Below, one piece after another: positions 16,827 through 26,290 of a DNA stretch of 64,000 nucleotides. The position numbers and the translations under genes were made by a program. Position 1 is the first letter of the stretch, and each line of letters starts with the position of its first letter. Below the pieces are notes generated by a model that was given only the letters and a program-made list of their open reading frames with translations, had not been told where the DNA came from and ran no database searches. The DNA is from Flagellimonas meridianipacifica (lineage in GTDB: Bacteria; Bacteroidota; Bacteroidia; Flavobacteriales; Flavobacteriaceae), in NCBI RefSeq assembly GCF_003001695.1, contig NZ_PVYX01000001.1:1550001-1614000 (forward strand), given 5' to 3'.

Positions 16827-18530
16827 ATGATGATGAAAAACCTTTTCAGCTACCTATTTTCCTTTTTTCTTTTTATTCAATATTCCATAGCCCAAGACCG
16901 CATTACTGGTGAACCTTTTGCTACCCGTTCGGAAGTTTTAGGACAGAATGGAATGGTGGCAACAAGTCATCCACTCGCAACCCAGATTGGTCTCGATGTT
17001 CTCAAAAATGGCGGAAATGCTATTGATGCCGCTATTGCTGCAAATGCCGCATTGGGACTTATGGAGCCAACGGGATGTGGAATAGGAGGAGATTTATTTG
17101 CTATCGTTTGGGATGGGAAAACCAAAAAGCTTTATGGTCTCAATGCCAGTGGTCGTTCGCCCCAAAAACTTACATTGGAATATTTTGAAAAACAAGGGAT
17201 GACTAAGATTCCATCACATGGGCCGCTACCAGTTAGTGTGCCTGGAGCAGTGGATGGATGGTTTGAACTACACGGAAAGTTTGGGTCTAAACCTATGTCA
17301 GAAATTCTCGCTCCAGCCATAGATTATGCCGAAAAGGGTTTTCCTTTGACCGAACTTATTGCTTGGTACATGCAACGTACCATTCCTTTTTTTGAATCTA
17401 AGGGCTTTCCAAATATTGAGGACACCTACAAGTCCCAAAACGGAGGTAAACTCCCAAATGAAGGGGAAATCTATAAAAATCCCTATTTGGCAAGTACTTA
17501 TCTAAAAATTGCCGAAGGTGGTCGAGATGCCTTTTATAAAGGTGATATTGCCAAGGTCATTGGTAAGTTTATCAAGGAGCAGGGAGGCTTTTTATCAGCT
17601 AAAGACCTTGCGGCGCATAAATCGGAATGGGTGGAACCTGTTTCCATAAACTACAGAGGTTACGATGTATGGGAACTTCCTCCAAACGGTCAAGGAATTG
17701 CTGCTCTCCAAATGCTCCAAATATTAGAAGGTTACGATTTCTCAAACATCGAATTTGGAAGTACAGAACATCTTCATCTGTTTACCGAAGCCAAGAAACT
17801 GGCCTTTGAAGACCGAGCCAAATACTATGCTGATATGGATTTCTTTGACGTTCCGGTGGAGGAATTGTTATCAGATAACTATGCCGAAAACAGAAGGGAA
17901 CAAATCGGTGAACGTGCAGGGACCTATTCCGCGGGAGAAATCTCCGCTGGGGAAACTATCTATATGACTGTGGCCGATAATGAAGGTACTATGATATCAT
18001 TGATTCAAAGTAATTATAGAGGTATGGGTTCCGGTATGGCACCTCCCAAACTAGGTTTCATGCTGCAGGATAGAGGTGAATTGTTTAGTCTTAAACGGGG
18101 ACAAGCCAATACCTTCGAACCTGGAAAGCGCCCCTTTCACACGATTATTCCAGCTTTTATAACCAAAGATGGCAAACCGTTTGTGAGCTTTGGTGTAATG
18201 GGTGGGGATTTTCAGCCCATGGGTCATACCCAGATTGTGATGAATCTAGTCGATTTTGGTATGAATCTACAGGAGGCTGGTGATGCTCCGCGTTGGGATC
18301 ATACCGGAGGGGCAAGTCCGTTGGGAAGTACAACCGAAAATACCGGACTAATACGAACGGAGTCCGGAATTCCTTATTCAACAATTAGAGGATTAATGGA
18401 TAGGGGCCATCGCATGGGAACGGCGAGAGGTATATATGGAGGGTATCAAGCTATTCTTTGGGATAACGAGAATAAGGTCTATCATGGGGCTTCAGAAAGT
18501 CGGAAGGATGGGCAAGCCGCTGGATACTAA
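16827..18530 (+). CDS. Gamma-glutamyltransferase family protein
   Basis: The protein has 567 residues with a signal peptide (NLFSYLFSFFLFIQYSIAQ), so it acts in the periplasm or outside. It shows the family hallmarks: ATSHPLATQIGLDVLKNGGNAIDAAIAANAALGL, GCGIGGDLFAIVWDG and GRSP near the start, and the autoprocessing site, where Thr377 (GETIYMTVADNEG) should become the N-terminal nucleophile of the small subunit. The usual Thr-Thr-His after the cleavage point is here Thr-Ile-Tyr, so it belongs to the GGT-like branch whose substrate may not be glutathione. It is divergent from the YwqK-like operon across a 226-bp gap. Confidence 0.88.
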   Translation: MMMKNLFSYLFSFFLFIQYSIAQDRITGEPFATRSEVLGQNGMVATSHPLATQIGLDVLKNGGNAIDAAIAANAALGLMEPTGCGIGGDLFAIVWDGKTKKLYGLNASGRSPQKLTLEYFEKQGMTKIPSHGPLPVSVPGAVDGWFELHGKFGSKPMSEILAPAIDYAEKGFPLTELIAWYMQRTIPFFESKGFPNIEDTYKSQNGGKLPNEGEIYKNPYLASTYLKIAEGGRDAFYKGDIAKVIGKFIKEQGGFLSAKDLAAHKSEWVEPVSINYRGYDVWELPPNGQGIAALQMLQILEGYDFSNIEFGSTEHLHLFTEAKKLAFEDRAKYYADMDFFDVPVEELLSDNYAENRREQIGERAGTYSAGEISAGETIYMTVADNEGTMISLIQSNYRGMGSGMAPPKLGFMLQDRGELFSLKRGQANTFEPGKRPFHTIIPAFITKDGKPFVSFGVMGGDFQPMGHTQIVMNLVDFGMNLQEAGDAPRWDHTGGASPLGSTTENTGLIRTESGIPYSTIRGLMDRGHRMGTARGIYGGYQAILWDNENKVYHGASESRKDGQAAGY

Positions 18531-18585
18531 AAGTAAGGTCATTTTTGCTTTACCTGGCAGAGAGTAAGATTTCTTTAAGGTGCGG

Positions 18586-19077
18586 TTATGCTGCAGCTAT
18601 CTCTTTTTCCATAGCTAGGAAATGAGTAACCATTTTTTTGTCATTGAACAGGGGTAGTACGTCAATATGGCAAACGTACTCTTCACCATTCTTTCTGTAA
18701 TTTATGAGGGCTTTGGTGAACCTTTTTTGTTGCTTCAATAATTCGCGTATCTCGGTTTTTGTTTCTTCAGACGTCTTTCTGCCCTGCAAAAAAGTTGGGC
18801 GCTTTCCAACAGCAAAGCTCTTGGAGTAACCTGTCATTTGATTAAACCCATGGTTGGCCCATATAATTGTTTTCCTCACATCGGTAACCACCAAAGCCTG
18901 ATAAGGGGTTGTTTGTAATATATTAACGACGGAAGGTTCCAAATCGCGTTTCAGTATACCCTTTAACTCTGATAAGTCATTTTCAAGTCTCAACTTTTTG
19001 CACAAAGCGTGGAAGTTCTCAAGATAAAAATCAAGACTTTGAATAGGTGATAGATAACTCTTTCCTTTATTTTCCAT
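18586..19077 (-). CDS. Single PAS-domain protein, LOV-like but lacking the photoactive Cys
   Basis: The protein has 163 residues: a helical N-terminus of about 55 residues, then one PAS domain (residues about 60-158). The domain resembles LOV domains: NHGFNQMTGYSKSFAVG, then GKRPTFLQGRKTSEET where LOV has GRNCRFLQG, then NYRKNGEEYVCHIDVLPLFND. The Cys that forms the flavin adduct is replaced by Pro/Thr. No output domain is fused. It may be a flavin- or ligand-binding PAS module working through a partner. Confidence 0.8.
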   Translation of the reverse strand: MENKGKSYLSPIQSLDFYLENFHALCKKLRLENDLSELKGILKRDLEPSVVNILQTTPYQALVVTDVRKTIIWANHGFNQMTGYSKSFAVGKRPTFLQGRKTSEETKTEIRELLKQQKRFTKALINYRKNGEEYVCHIDVLPLFNDKKMVTHFLAMEKEIAAA

Positions 19078-19156
19078 GGAAAACTCTTAATGATTCATTC
19101 TAAAGGTAATAATTGTACATCCAAAATAACATAAGATTTATCATTCTTTAAAGTGT

Positions 19157-19177
19157 AAATGCAACTGTGTTGCATTT
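19157..19177. promoter_or_regulatory. Palindromic operator, probable Zur box
   Basis: AAATGCAAC, then TGT, then GTTGCATTT: a perfect 9-3-9 inverted repeat. The same palindrome recurs at 29625-29645 in front of another metal-related promoter. Its right half contains the -33 TTG of the COG0523 promoter, as expected for a repressor site. Assignment to Zur is by gene context. Confidence 0.8.
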
Positions 19178-19198
19178 GAAGATAATGTATTATTTTTG
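19170..19198 (+). promoter_or_regulatory. Promoter of the COG0523 operon
   Basis: TTG at 19170-19172, an 18-bp spacer and TATTTTTG at 19191-19198 fit the Bacteroidota primary-sigma promoter. The -33 element lies inside the palindromic operator, so binding there should block transcription. Confidence 0.75.
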
Positions 19199-19235
19199 TG
19201 GATACTATTCTTGATACACTTTTAAGTCTTTGTTT

Positions 19236-20456
19236 ATGATAGAAAAGAAATTGCCCGTCACGGTTCTAAGTGGCTTTTTGGGAGCAGGAAAAACAACTTT
19301 GCTCAATCATGTCTTGCACAATAAGGAAGGCATGAAAGTGGCCGTTATTGTAAATGATATGAGCGAGGTTAACGTGGATGCAGCCTTGGTTCAAAGTGAA
19401 AATACCCTTTCCCGTACAGAAGAAAAATTAGTGGAAATGAGCAATGGTTGCATTTGCTGTACACTACGGGAAGATCTGATGATTGAGGTTGAGCGCTTGG
19501 CCAAAGAAAATCGATTTGATTACCTACTTATTGAAAGTACGGGAATCAGTGAACCGGTTCCAGTGGCGCAAACTTTTTCTTTTGTCGATGAAGAAAACAA
19601 TATTGACCTATCCCGCTTTAGTTATGTGGATACCATGGTGACCGTAGTGGATGCTTTCAACTTTTTCAAGGATTTTGGAAGTCCTGAAACCCTAATGGAC
19701 AGGGACCTTACGGATATTGAAGGTGACTATAGGACCATTGTTAATTTGCTAACCGATCAAATTGAGTTTGCAAACGTCATAGTACTGAATAAAACTGATT
19801 TGGTTTCTGATGATACTTTAAAAGTATTGCGAGCCATAATGAAGAAACTCAACCCAACAGCTCAAGTTATAGAATCTGAGTTCAGCAAAGTGAATCCAAA
19901 GTCAATTCTAAATACCGGTCTTTTCGATTTTGAGGAAGCAGAACAGAGTGCGGGATGGATTGAAGAACTCAAAAAGGACGAGCACACCCCAGAAACTGAG
20001 GAGTATGGAATAAGTTCTTTTGTATACCGCAGTAAAAAACCGTTTGACCCGGTTCGTTTTTGGCAATATGTACAACATAAATTCCCAAGTACGATTATTC
20101 GAAGTAAAGGATTGTTTTGGCTTGCCTCGCGTCCCGACCAAGCTTTGATTTGGGGCCAGGCAGGAGGGTCTTTGAGAGCCGATAGTGCTGGTGTGTGGTG
20201 GAGTAGTATGGAGTTTAGGCAACGTGCGCAGTATCTAGCGTTTTTGGAGAATCAAGAGCAAATTGAAGAGGATTGGGACTCCAACTTTGGAGACAGGAAA
20301 AACGAAATTGTGTTCATTGGTCAGAGTATGGACGAACAGAGTATTCGACATCATTTAGATGCTTGTTTGGCAACGGATGAAGAAATTGAGTCAAATGTGT
20401 GGAGACAGGGTTATGATGATGAATGGCCTGTGGAACGTGCTTACGCTATAGAATAA
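19236..20456 (+). CDS. COG0523 family GTPase (CobW/ZigA/YeiR-type metallochaperone)
   Basis: The start is placed at the ATG at 19236 ([13 protein letters not shown]), giving 406 residues. The motifs are Walker [12 protein letters not shown], the metal-binding CxCC motif [12 protein letters not shown], Walker B-like [14 protein letters not shown], the guanine motif NKTDL, and the C-terminal CobW domain ([18 protein letters not shown]). Zinc-related members deliver zinc to client enzymes under scarcity and are commonly repressed by Zur. The promoter overlaps the palindrome at 19157-19177, and downstream genes encode likely zinc enzymes, which supports a zinc role here. Confidence 0.9.
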   Translation: MIEKKLPVTVLSGFLGAGKTTLLNHVLHNKEGMKVAVIVNDMSEVNVDAALVQSENTLSRTEEKLVEMSNGCICCTLREDLMIEVERLAKENRFDYLLIESTGISEPVPVAQTFSFVDEENNIDLSRFSYVDTMVTVVDAFNFFKDFGSPETLMDRDLTDIEGDYRTIVNLLTDQIEFANVIVLNKTDLVSDDTLKVLRAIMKKLNPTAQVIESEFSKVNPKSILNTGLFDFEEAEQSAGWIEELKKDEHTPETEEYGISSFVYRSKKPFDPVRFWQYVQHKFPSTIIRSKGLFWLASRPDQALIWGQAGGSLRADSAGVWWSSMEFRQRAQYLAFLENQEQIEEDWDSNFGDRKNEIVFIGQSMDEQSIRHHLDACLATDEEIESNVWRQGYDDEWPVERAYAIE

Positions 20457-20476
20457 GAAAGTGATTTCTGTCGGGT

Positions 20477-21070
20477 ATGAAAAGAACACATTTCGTAACA
20501 AACCTTCTGGGATTAAGTATACTTCCGTTCTGGGCATGCCAATCGGAGGATAAAACAAAGCAACCTCCCATGTTAACAAGTGATGGGGACGTTAAAAACA
20601 AAGGACAAGAAAAGGCCAAAATAAAGGAGGAGCTGCATTTGGCATGGGTGAAATCAGAAGAGATGACTCTGATCAATGTGGAGCAAATGCCTCCTGACCT
20701 TTTTACATTCAAGTATACCGAGGAAGCGATGAGTTTTTCCGAACAATGGAGACATTGTGTTATCTACACCTGCGGACAGTTAGCAGGAAGAGCCGGATTA
20801 AAAAATCCGTATGAGAATGTTAAACTTCCGGTTCAGATGACCAAAGAATCCGTGATTGAAGAGCTTAAAAAAATGTATGCTTTTGTCCGGAAATCCATCG
20901 AAGGGATGTCTATGGAGAAATTGTTATCCGAATGTGAATTTGCTGGAGATGTTATTCCAGTTTGGCGCTTATTCTATGCTATGGAAAACCATATCATTCA
21001 TCATCGAGGTCAGTGTGTTGTGTACTTGCGTCTAAATGGAGTGGTCCCAAAAGGCTTTTATGGGTGGTAA
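20477..21070 (+). CDS. DinB-like lipoprotein
   Basis: The protein has 197 residues with a lipoprotein signal (LLGLSILPFWACQSED). The mature part looks like the DinB/YfiT four-helix fold: SFSEQWRHCVIYTCGQLAGRAG and the C-terminal RLFYAMENHIIHHRGQCVVYLRLNGV, where His residues in the HIIHHRGQ segment would bind a divalent metal. DinB proteins are often thiol-dependent metalloenzymes; the substrate is unknown. It starts 20 bp after the COG0523 gene on the same strand and is probably co-transcribed, so it may be a client of the chaperone (inference). Confidence 0.75.
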   Translation: MKRTHFVTNLLGLSILPFWACQSEDKTKQPPMLTSDGDVKNKGQEKAKIKEELHLAWVKSEEMTLINVEQMPPDLFTFKYTEEAMSFSEQWRHCVIYTCGQLAGRAGLKNPYENVKLPVQMTKESVIEELKKMYAFVRKSIEGMSMEKLLSECEFAGDVIPVWRLFYAMENHIIHHRGQCVVYLRLNGVVPKGFYGW

Positions 21071-21120
21071 TGTATCACATGCAGAACGGATGAATTAAAT
21101 AAACACTAAATAATACAACT

Positions 21121-21834
21121 ATGTTACAGAGAAAATTTGCCGAAGTGGTAAAAAGTCACTTCCCTTCAGCCATTGATGCCAAAGATACTTCCATTCAATA
21201 CCTCGGAAAGATGCAAATGGAGCATGATATTGACATTTCTAAGGTCCTCATGGCAACCTCTGTTTGTTCGGATGATATCAATGTACCTTCCACAACATTC
21301 TTTAACGTATTGTTCGGTCCCTTCATCATGGGTGGTCTGGGTGGACTACCGTTTGCTGGCCAAACGGGAATGACCGCTTTTGCCCACCATATTCCTGATG
21401 GAGGAAGTGCTTTTATATTCTATGGACCTCATATAGGTATCACCTTGGATGGTGACTTAGGTAAAATGTACAGACCTCGTCAGGAAGAAACTGGTAATTC
21501 TTGCGGAGCATTAATGTTGGCTTTGAACCGATTTCACGATAGCAGTTATCGCCCTGTTATTAATGATGATGACTATCAACAGATAAAACTAGAGGAGAGT
21601 CTATTGGACTATCGGGAAGATATACTTAAGAGTGAAAACAAAGAAAAGGCGATTACTGAAGCGACGTACAATATAATTGACAAAAAGATTCATAAGCACA
21701 TTGTGTCATGCAAGAACGAATTCCACGTGGATAAAGTTACGCTCTTAGGTGGTATAATCATTAATACAGACTATGGACTTGATGATTATTTTGTAGCTAA
21801 GAACTTTGAGGTAATTGACTTGAAAAGCGTATAA
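21121..21834 (+). CDS. LCIB/LCIC-like carbonic anhydrase domain protein
   Basis: The protein has 237 residues and no signal peptide. It carries the motifs of the LCIB family, first known from the algal CO2-concentrating mechanism and shown to be a beta-like carbonic anhydrase group: VCSDDIN (Cys49, Asp51), FNVLFGPFIMGGLGGLPFAGQTG, AFAHHIPDGG, FYGPHIGIT and NSCGALMLAL (Cys128). The Cys-His-Cys zinc ligands expected for an active member appear present (Cys49, a His of the HH pair at 89-90, Cys128). It follows the COG0523 GTPase and DinB-like gene, which fits a zinc enzyme served by the chaperone. Activity is predicted, not shown. Confidence 0.8.
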   Translation: MLQRKFAEVVKSHFPSAIDAKDTSIQYLGKMQMEHDIDISKVLMATSVCSDDINVPSTTFFNVLFGPFIMGGLGGLPFAGQTGMTAFAHHIPDGGSAFIFYGPHIGITLDGDLGKMYRPRQEETGNSCGALMLALNRFHDSSYRPVINDDDYQQIKLEESLLDYREDILKSENKEKAITEATYNIIDKKIHKHIVSCKNEFHVDKVTLLGGIIINTDYGLDDYFVAKNFEVIDLKSV

Positions 21835-21928
21835 CCCTGATTGAATTGAGCTAGTGTCGGTTGCATAGTAATGTATGTAGCTTATATTGTTGTATTTTTA
21901 ACTCAAACCATTCAAAAAGCTGTATACT

Positions 21929-23212
21929 ATGAGAATTTCGTATCCATTTTATCTTGTTTTCTTTCTCTTTGCCCTCTGTTTAACCAGTTGTAAAGAGAAG
22001 AAGTCTGCCGAAAACGACAGTGCTGTTGAAACCGAAGAGGAATTGGTTGCGAGGGCTCTACAAATCCACAAAAGAGTCCTTACAGTGGATACCCATGCGG
22101 ATACTCCTTTACGGATGATTGAACCGGGGTTTGATATGGCCGAAAGACATGACCCGAACGAAACAGGCTCCAAGGTTGATTATCCAAGGATGAAGGAAGG
22201 AGATTTGGATGCTATTTTCTTCGCGGCTTTTGTGGCACAGGATATTCGTGATGATGATGGCAACACAAGGGCTAAGGCTCTATGTCTTCAAATGATAGAT
22301 TCTGTAGTTGCCTCCACGGAAAGAAACTCGGATGCTGTTGGTTTGGCTTTGAACCCTGATGACGCGTATGCTTTGGAAAAGGAGGGGAAAAGGGCCATTT
22401 ACATTGGTATCGAAAATGGCTATCCCATTGGCAAAGACCTTTCCAACGTAGAAGAATATTTCAACAAAGGTGTACGATATATCACCTTGGTACATTCCTC
22501 AAACAACGATTTGGCCGATTCGGCGACCGACCCAAAGGGAACGGAACATGATGGTATTAGTGAATTTGGTTCCAAAGTCGTAGACGAGATGAATAGATTG
22601 GGCATTATGGTGGACGTTTCCCATGGTAACGACAGTGTATTTTATGATGCGATCAAAATGTCCAAAGCCCCGATTATTGCAAGTCACTCCAATGCTAGGG
22701 CTGTAACAAATCACCAGCGTAATATGACTGATGAAATGTTGACGCTGATGGCAGAAAATGGCGGCGTTGTACAATTGACCATGTTAGCGGACTACCTTAG
22801 GGAGGCCCCTCCAAATGCTCAGAGAGACTCCGCAATCGCTGCATTGAGGGCGAGCATGAAACCCATTAGCGAAATGACAATGGATGAACGAAAAGCCATG
22901 CGAGCATCCTTTCAGGAACTGAATGAGAAATTTCCGAATCCTCCAGCTACTGTTAAACATGTTGCCGATCATATTGACCATATCGTAAAAGTGGCAGGCA
23001 TTGACCATGTAGGTATTGGATGTGATTTTGATGGTGGTGGAGGAATTGAGGGCGTCTTCGATGCCAGTGAAGTAATGAATATCACGATAGAACTGGTTAG
23101 ACGTGGATATACGGAAGAACAGATTGAAAAAATTTGGGGAGGAAATCTGATTCGGGTATTTAAAGAGGTCCAAACCGTTGCCGAACAGATTCAGGCCGGT
23201 GAATCATCTTAA
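21929..23212 (+). CDS. Membrane dipeptidase, peptidase family M19 (lipoprotein)
   Basis: The protein has 427 residues with a lipoprotein signal (YLVFFLFALCLTSCKEK). Motifs of the binuclear zinc M19/renal dipeptidase family are VDTHADTP (His and Asp ligands), GIENGYPIG, VHSSNNDLADSATDP, VDVSHGND, APIIASHSNARAV (His ligands) and GIDHVGIGCDFDGGGG near the C-terminus. It should hydrolyse dipeptides in the periplasm or on the outer membrane. It lies 94 bp after the LCIB-like gene on the same strand. Confidence 0.92.
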   Translation: MRISYPFYLVFFLFALCLTSCKEKKSAENDSAVETEEELVARALQIHKRVLTVDTHADTPLRMIEPGFDMAERHDPNETGSKVDYPRMKEGDLDAIFFAAFVAQDIRDDDGNTRAKALCLQMIDSVVASTERNSDAVGLALNPDDAYALEKEGKRAIYIGIENGYPIGKDLSNVEEYFNKGVRYITLVHSSNNDLADSATDPKGTEHDGISEFGSKVVDEMNRLGIMVDVSHGNDSVFYDAIKMSKAPIIASHSNARAVTNHQRNMTDEMLTLMAENGGVVQLTMLADYLREAPPNAQRDSAIAALRASMKPISEMTMDERKAMRASFQELNEKFPNPPATVKHVADHIDHIVKVAGIDHVGIGCDFDGGGGIEGVFDASEVMNITIELVRRGYTEEQIEKIWGGNLIRVFKEVQTVAEQIQAGESS

Positions 23213-23230
23213 ATCATAGGTTGTCCATTA

Positions 23231-23740
23231 GTGGTTAGATTGTTCTTTCTTCTTATTATGATGAGTGGCACTGTGCAGGCACTTGCACATCCTTTACGAT
23301 TGTCTTTGTGTGAGATAGAATATGCTGGCAACAAACAACTACTTACCATCAATTTAAAATTGTTCCTAACCGACGTTAACGAGGCGTTGGTTTTTGACCC
23401 TTACAGTAAGGAATTAGCTTTTTGTCAACCCAATGAATCCAGCAAGGCCAATGAGCTCTTACTGGACTATTTGGACCAATTTTTTTATGTAAAAGCAAAT
23501 ATGCAAGTAGTTGATTTAAGAATAAAGAGCAAGAAGCTTAGTGGGGAAGGGGAGAATACTGCCCTATGGGTTTATTTTGAAATTAAACAGACCACACCTT
23601 TGAAGACTTTGGAGGTCAAAAATGCTGTTTTCACTGATTTGTTTTTTGATCAGAACAACATTGTATACGTTCATGTTAACGGAGAATCCAAAAGCATGAT
23701 GCTGAATAAAAAAACACCCGTTCATCAATTGAAATTCTGA
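23231..23740 (+). CDS. DUF6702 family exported protein
   Basis: The protein has 169 residues and uses a GTG start at 23231, needed to include the signal peptide (MVRLFFLLIMMSGTVQALAHP). The mature part (HPLRLSLCEIEYAGNKQLLTINLKLFLTDVNEAL) matches the DUF6702 pattern, of unknown function and probably periplasmic. It lies directly between the M19 dipeptidase (18 bp) and the HupE/UreJ-like membrane protein (1 bp), and this pairing with a HupE/UreJ-like protein suggests joint function. Confidence 0.75.
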   Translation: MVRLFFLLIMMSGTVQALAHPLRLSLCEIEYAGNKQLLTINLKLFLTDVNEALVFDPYSKELAFCQPNESSKANELLLDYLDQFFYVKANMQVVDLRIKSKKLSGEGENTALWVYFEIKQTTPLKTLEVKNAVFTDLFFDQNNIVYVHVNGESKSMMLNKKTPVHQLKF

Positions 23741-23741
23741 T

Positions 23742-24326
23742 ATGCATCCCTTTGAATTCTACTTAAAACTTGGATTTGAGCATATTTCCAATCTTGCTGG
23801 GTACGACCACATACTTTTTTTGGTGGTATTATGTGCTATCTATAGAATTCAGCAGTGGAAAAACATCTTGATATTGGTAACTGCCTTCACCATTGGCCAT
23901 AGTGTTACTTTGGCGTTGGTATCCATGGATATTTTCACCATACCATCCAGCATCATCAAATTCCTTATCCCGGCGACCATCTTCATTACCGCATTGCATA
24001 ATGTAATTGGTGTAAATCCTACCCTGGAACCCAAGCGAATGGGCCGAAATTATGTAATGGCCCTTTTCTTTGGCTTCATTCATGGAATGGACTTTTCCAA
24101 TTATTTTAAAGCACTGATAATGGGAGATTCCTCTATTTTGGTTCCCTTGTTGGGCTTCAACATAGGAATCGAGTTGGGGCAATTGCTGGTTGTTTTCTTT
24201 ATTGTTGGAATTGCCTTTCTATTCCTAAATGTTATTGGTACAAAACACCGCGATTGGAATGTTTTTATTTCTGGAGCTGCGGCCGGAATGTCCTTGATTT
24301 CTATGTTGGAGTACAAGTTTTGGTAA
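23742..24326 (+). CDS. HupE/UreJ-like membrane protein
   Basis: The protein has 194 residues with about six transmembrane helices. It contains GFEHISNLAGYDHILFLVVL and FTIGHSVTLALV near the N-terminus and LFFGFIHGMDFSNYF in the middle; the His/Asp pairs inside membrane segments are typical of HupE/UreJ, which are linked to nickel, cobalt or other divalent metal permeation. It begins 1 bp after the DUF6702 stop, and genes of this pair probably act together. The metal is not readable from sequence; the surrounding region favours zinc, while a hydrogenase 10 kb away leaves nickel open. Confidence 0.82.
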   Translation: MHPFEFYLKLGFEHISNLAGYDHILFLVVLCAIYRIQQWKNILILVTAFTIGHSVTLALVSMDIFTIPSSIIKFLIPATIFITALHNVIGVNPTLEPKRMGRNYVMALFFGFIHGMDFSNYFKALIMGDSSILVPLLGFNIGIELGQLLVVFFIVGIAFLFLNVIGTKHRDWNVFISGAAAGMSLISMLEYKFW

Positions 24327-24396
24327 ACGGGCGTGCCACAACATTTCAAAGCCCATGGTGAAGGGGCAAAAGCTTCTTCTACTTACCCTAAATGGA

Positions 24397-26262
24397 TTAT
24401 CGCAATACTATTTCATCAATAAGATTCAAGGTGTCAGGATTAACCACTTTCATTTTTACCGTTTTTCCGTCCACATAAAACAGACAAACGGCATTTTCTA
24501 CACTAAAGGCTTTGGTGTGTTCACTCCAAGGTAATACTTCCTGTGCGTAGTATGGTGCTCCTGCAGCCCCGTTGTTGATTTGATAAATAGGTCTTGAAAC
24601 GTTCAGTTTTTCATGTGGATAATCCTCAGGGTATATAGTAACCTCGTCTGTTAATTTCAACCGATTGTAGTTGTGTTCATCTCCTGTTAAAATTGCAAGT
24701 ACCTTTTTGCTTTTGTTTATGAGAATGTTGAGGTATTGGTCGCGTCTTTCAATAATTCCTTTTTCCAATGGTTTCCCAGCAACAAACGGTCGTTTTTCAT
24801 TGTTTCCACTGTACCACATATCATCACGGCTATGGCCCCCATTCGGAAAAGCTGGGGTGTGCTGGGTCACAAAAATATGATCAATGGTGTCATCCTTTTC
24901 AAGTGAAAGAATGGTATTTTCCAACCACTCCAGTTGATTGTCCATAATATAACCATGTAGACCTCCAGAGGTAGCCGTGTTTCTTGAGAGACTTGGAGCG
25001 TACCAATAATCACTGTTCAATACTACTACGGCTACATTGTCGTATCGATAGTGAAAAACATTTTCCGAATATGAAGGGAAATCGATTGTTTGTGGAGAAG
25101 GGTCATAAGTACTTCCGTCTTCACTTTTTAAGGTGGATATAGGGTTTACAAAGGCTTGGGCAAAAGAAGCCTCGGCGGATTCAGTATCATAAGGAAATTT
25201 GTCAACAAAACCTTTACTTCTTCCTGTACTATCTCGGAATATATGCCCCAAGGCTTCATGATTTCCCATACCTACCTGAAACGGCATATAATGCCAAAAA
25301 GGCTCCACGGCTTTCTTCCAATTGGTATACTGCACTTGGGTTTCAGCATTGGTTTGCAAGTATCCGTTAATCAAGTCTCCGCTGAATTGCATGAAGGCGG
25401 CATCATTTGCGTATGCGACCGCAGCAATTTTCTTCATTATATAGGCATTGGCTCCATAAATCTTGCGCTCACCACCCCCTGAAGCATGCCTGCTATCGCT
25501 CGTGTAAGCAAACACGAATGGAGTTTTGCTTCCAGGTTTCGGGGCTGTTTTCAAATGATATTCCTGTGTGAAGTTTCCGTATTTGATTGAATACTCGTAT
25601 TTAGTATCCGGCTTGAGGTTGGATACTGCAATCTCATGGTGGGTTGCAGAGGGACTGGTAATGGATTCGTCGTTTATCTGTAAGGTTACCTCTATAGGTT
25701 GTGTAGTGCTGAACCAAATAGTGGCACTGGCATCTGTCAACAAATTAATAAAAGGGCCTTCATAGATGGAAGGTGCCAATGAAAATGGGCCTGCACCGGT
25801 TAGGGAAACCTCTCCATCATACACCACCATACCTTTTTCATCAGCGAGGCGATAGCCTATGGAAAGTATTTGATTCTTCTGCCAATCGACAAAATCATAT
25901 GGATAACGAAAATCCCGTTTGATATTGATATCGGCCTTTCCCGACTCCAAAGTTTTTACGAATCGGAAAACCGGTAGCGGGTGAGGTGCTTTTCCATAAG
26001 GAATAAGCCCATAGGTAATAGTGCCTTCAAAATCTCCAAAATCCATGGTGACTCCTTCTTCGGTTCCTTGAGGATTGCCAAACAATTGTTCAAGACTGTA
26101 ACGTGCTTTACCTGCTGAAGCATAATAGCGTTGACCGTTATCTTCCAGGAAAAGTCCATTTTCATCATTTTTGATATTGCTATGACTTTTTGGTACGACA
26201 ATGTTTTGGGCAAAAATCATGTTCACCAGTACCAGGGAAAGGAAGGTAATGTGTTTTTTCAT
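24397..26262 (-). CDS. Purple-acid-phosphatase-like metallophosphoesterase
   Basis: The protein has 621 residues with a signal peptide (FLSLVLVNMIFAQN). After an N-terminal beta region, residues about 165-240 form an Fn3-like domain (TIWFSTTQPIEVTLQIND ... LKPDTKYEYSIKYG). The C-terminal catalytic half has calcineurin-like motifs: FAYTSDSRH, FMQFSGDLING, GMGNHEA, HIFVTQHTPAF and GDEHNYNR. These bind a binuclear metal centre for hydrolysis of phosphate esters. It is probably periplasmic or secreted. It ends convergently with the HupE-like gene. Confidence 0.85.
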   Translation of the reverse strand: MKKHITFLSLVLVNMIFAQNIVVPKSHSNIKNDENGLFLEDNGQRYYASAGKARYSLEQLFGNPQGTEEGVTMDFGDFEGTITYGLIPYGKAPHPLPVFRFVKTLESGKADINIKRDFRYPYDFVDWQKNQILSIGYRLADEKGMVVYDGEVSLTGAGPFSLAPSIYEGPFINLLTDASATIWFSTTQPIEVTLQINDESITSPSATHHEIAVSNLKPDTKYEYSIKYGNFTQEYHLKTAPKPGSKTPFVFAYTSDSRHASGGGERKIYGANAYIMKKIAAVAYANDAAFMQFSGDLINGYLQTNAETQVQYTNWKKAVEPFWHYMPFQVGMGNHEALGHIFRDSTGRSKGFVDKFPYDTESAEASFAQAFVNPISTLKSEDGSTYDPSPQTIDFPSYSENVFHYRYDNVAVVVLNSDYWYAPSLSRNTATSGGLHGYIMDNQLEWLENTILSLEKDDTIDHIFVTQHTPAFPNGGHSRDDMWYSGNNEKRPFVAGKPLEKGIIERRDQYLNILINKSKKVLAILTGDEHNYNRLKLTDEVTIYPEDYPHEKLNVSRPIYQINNGAAGAPYYAQEVLPWSEHTKAFSVENAVCLFYVDGKTVKMKVVNPDTLNLIDEIVLR

Positions 26263-26290
26263 TGTTTGTTTTATTGGTTTCGTATAGTTT

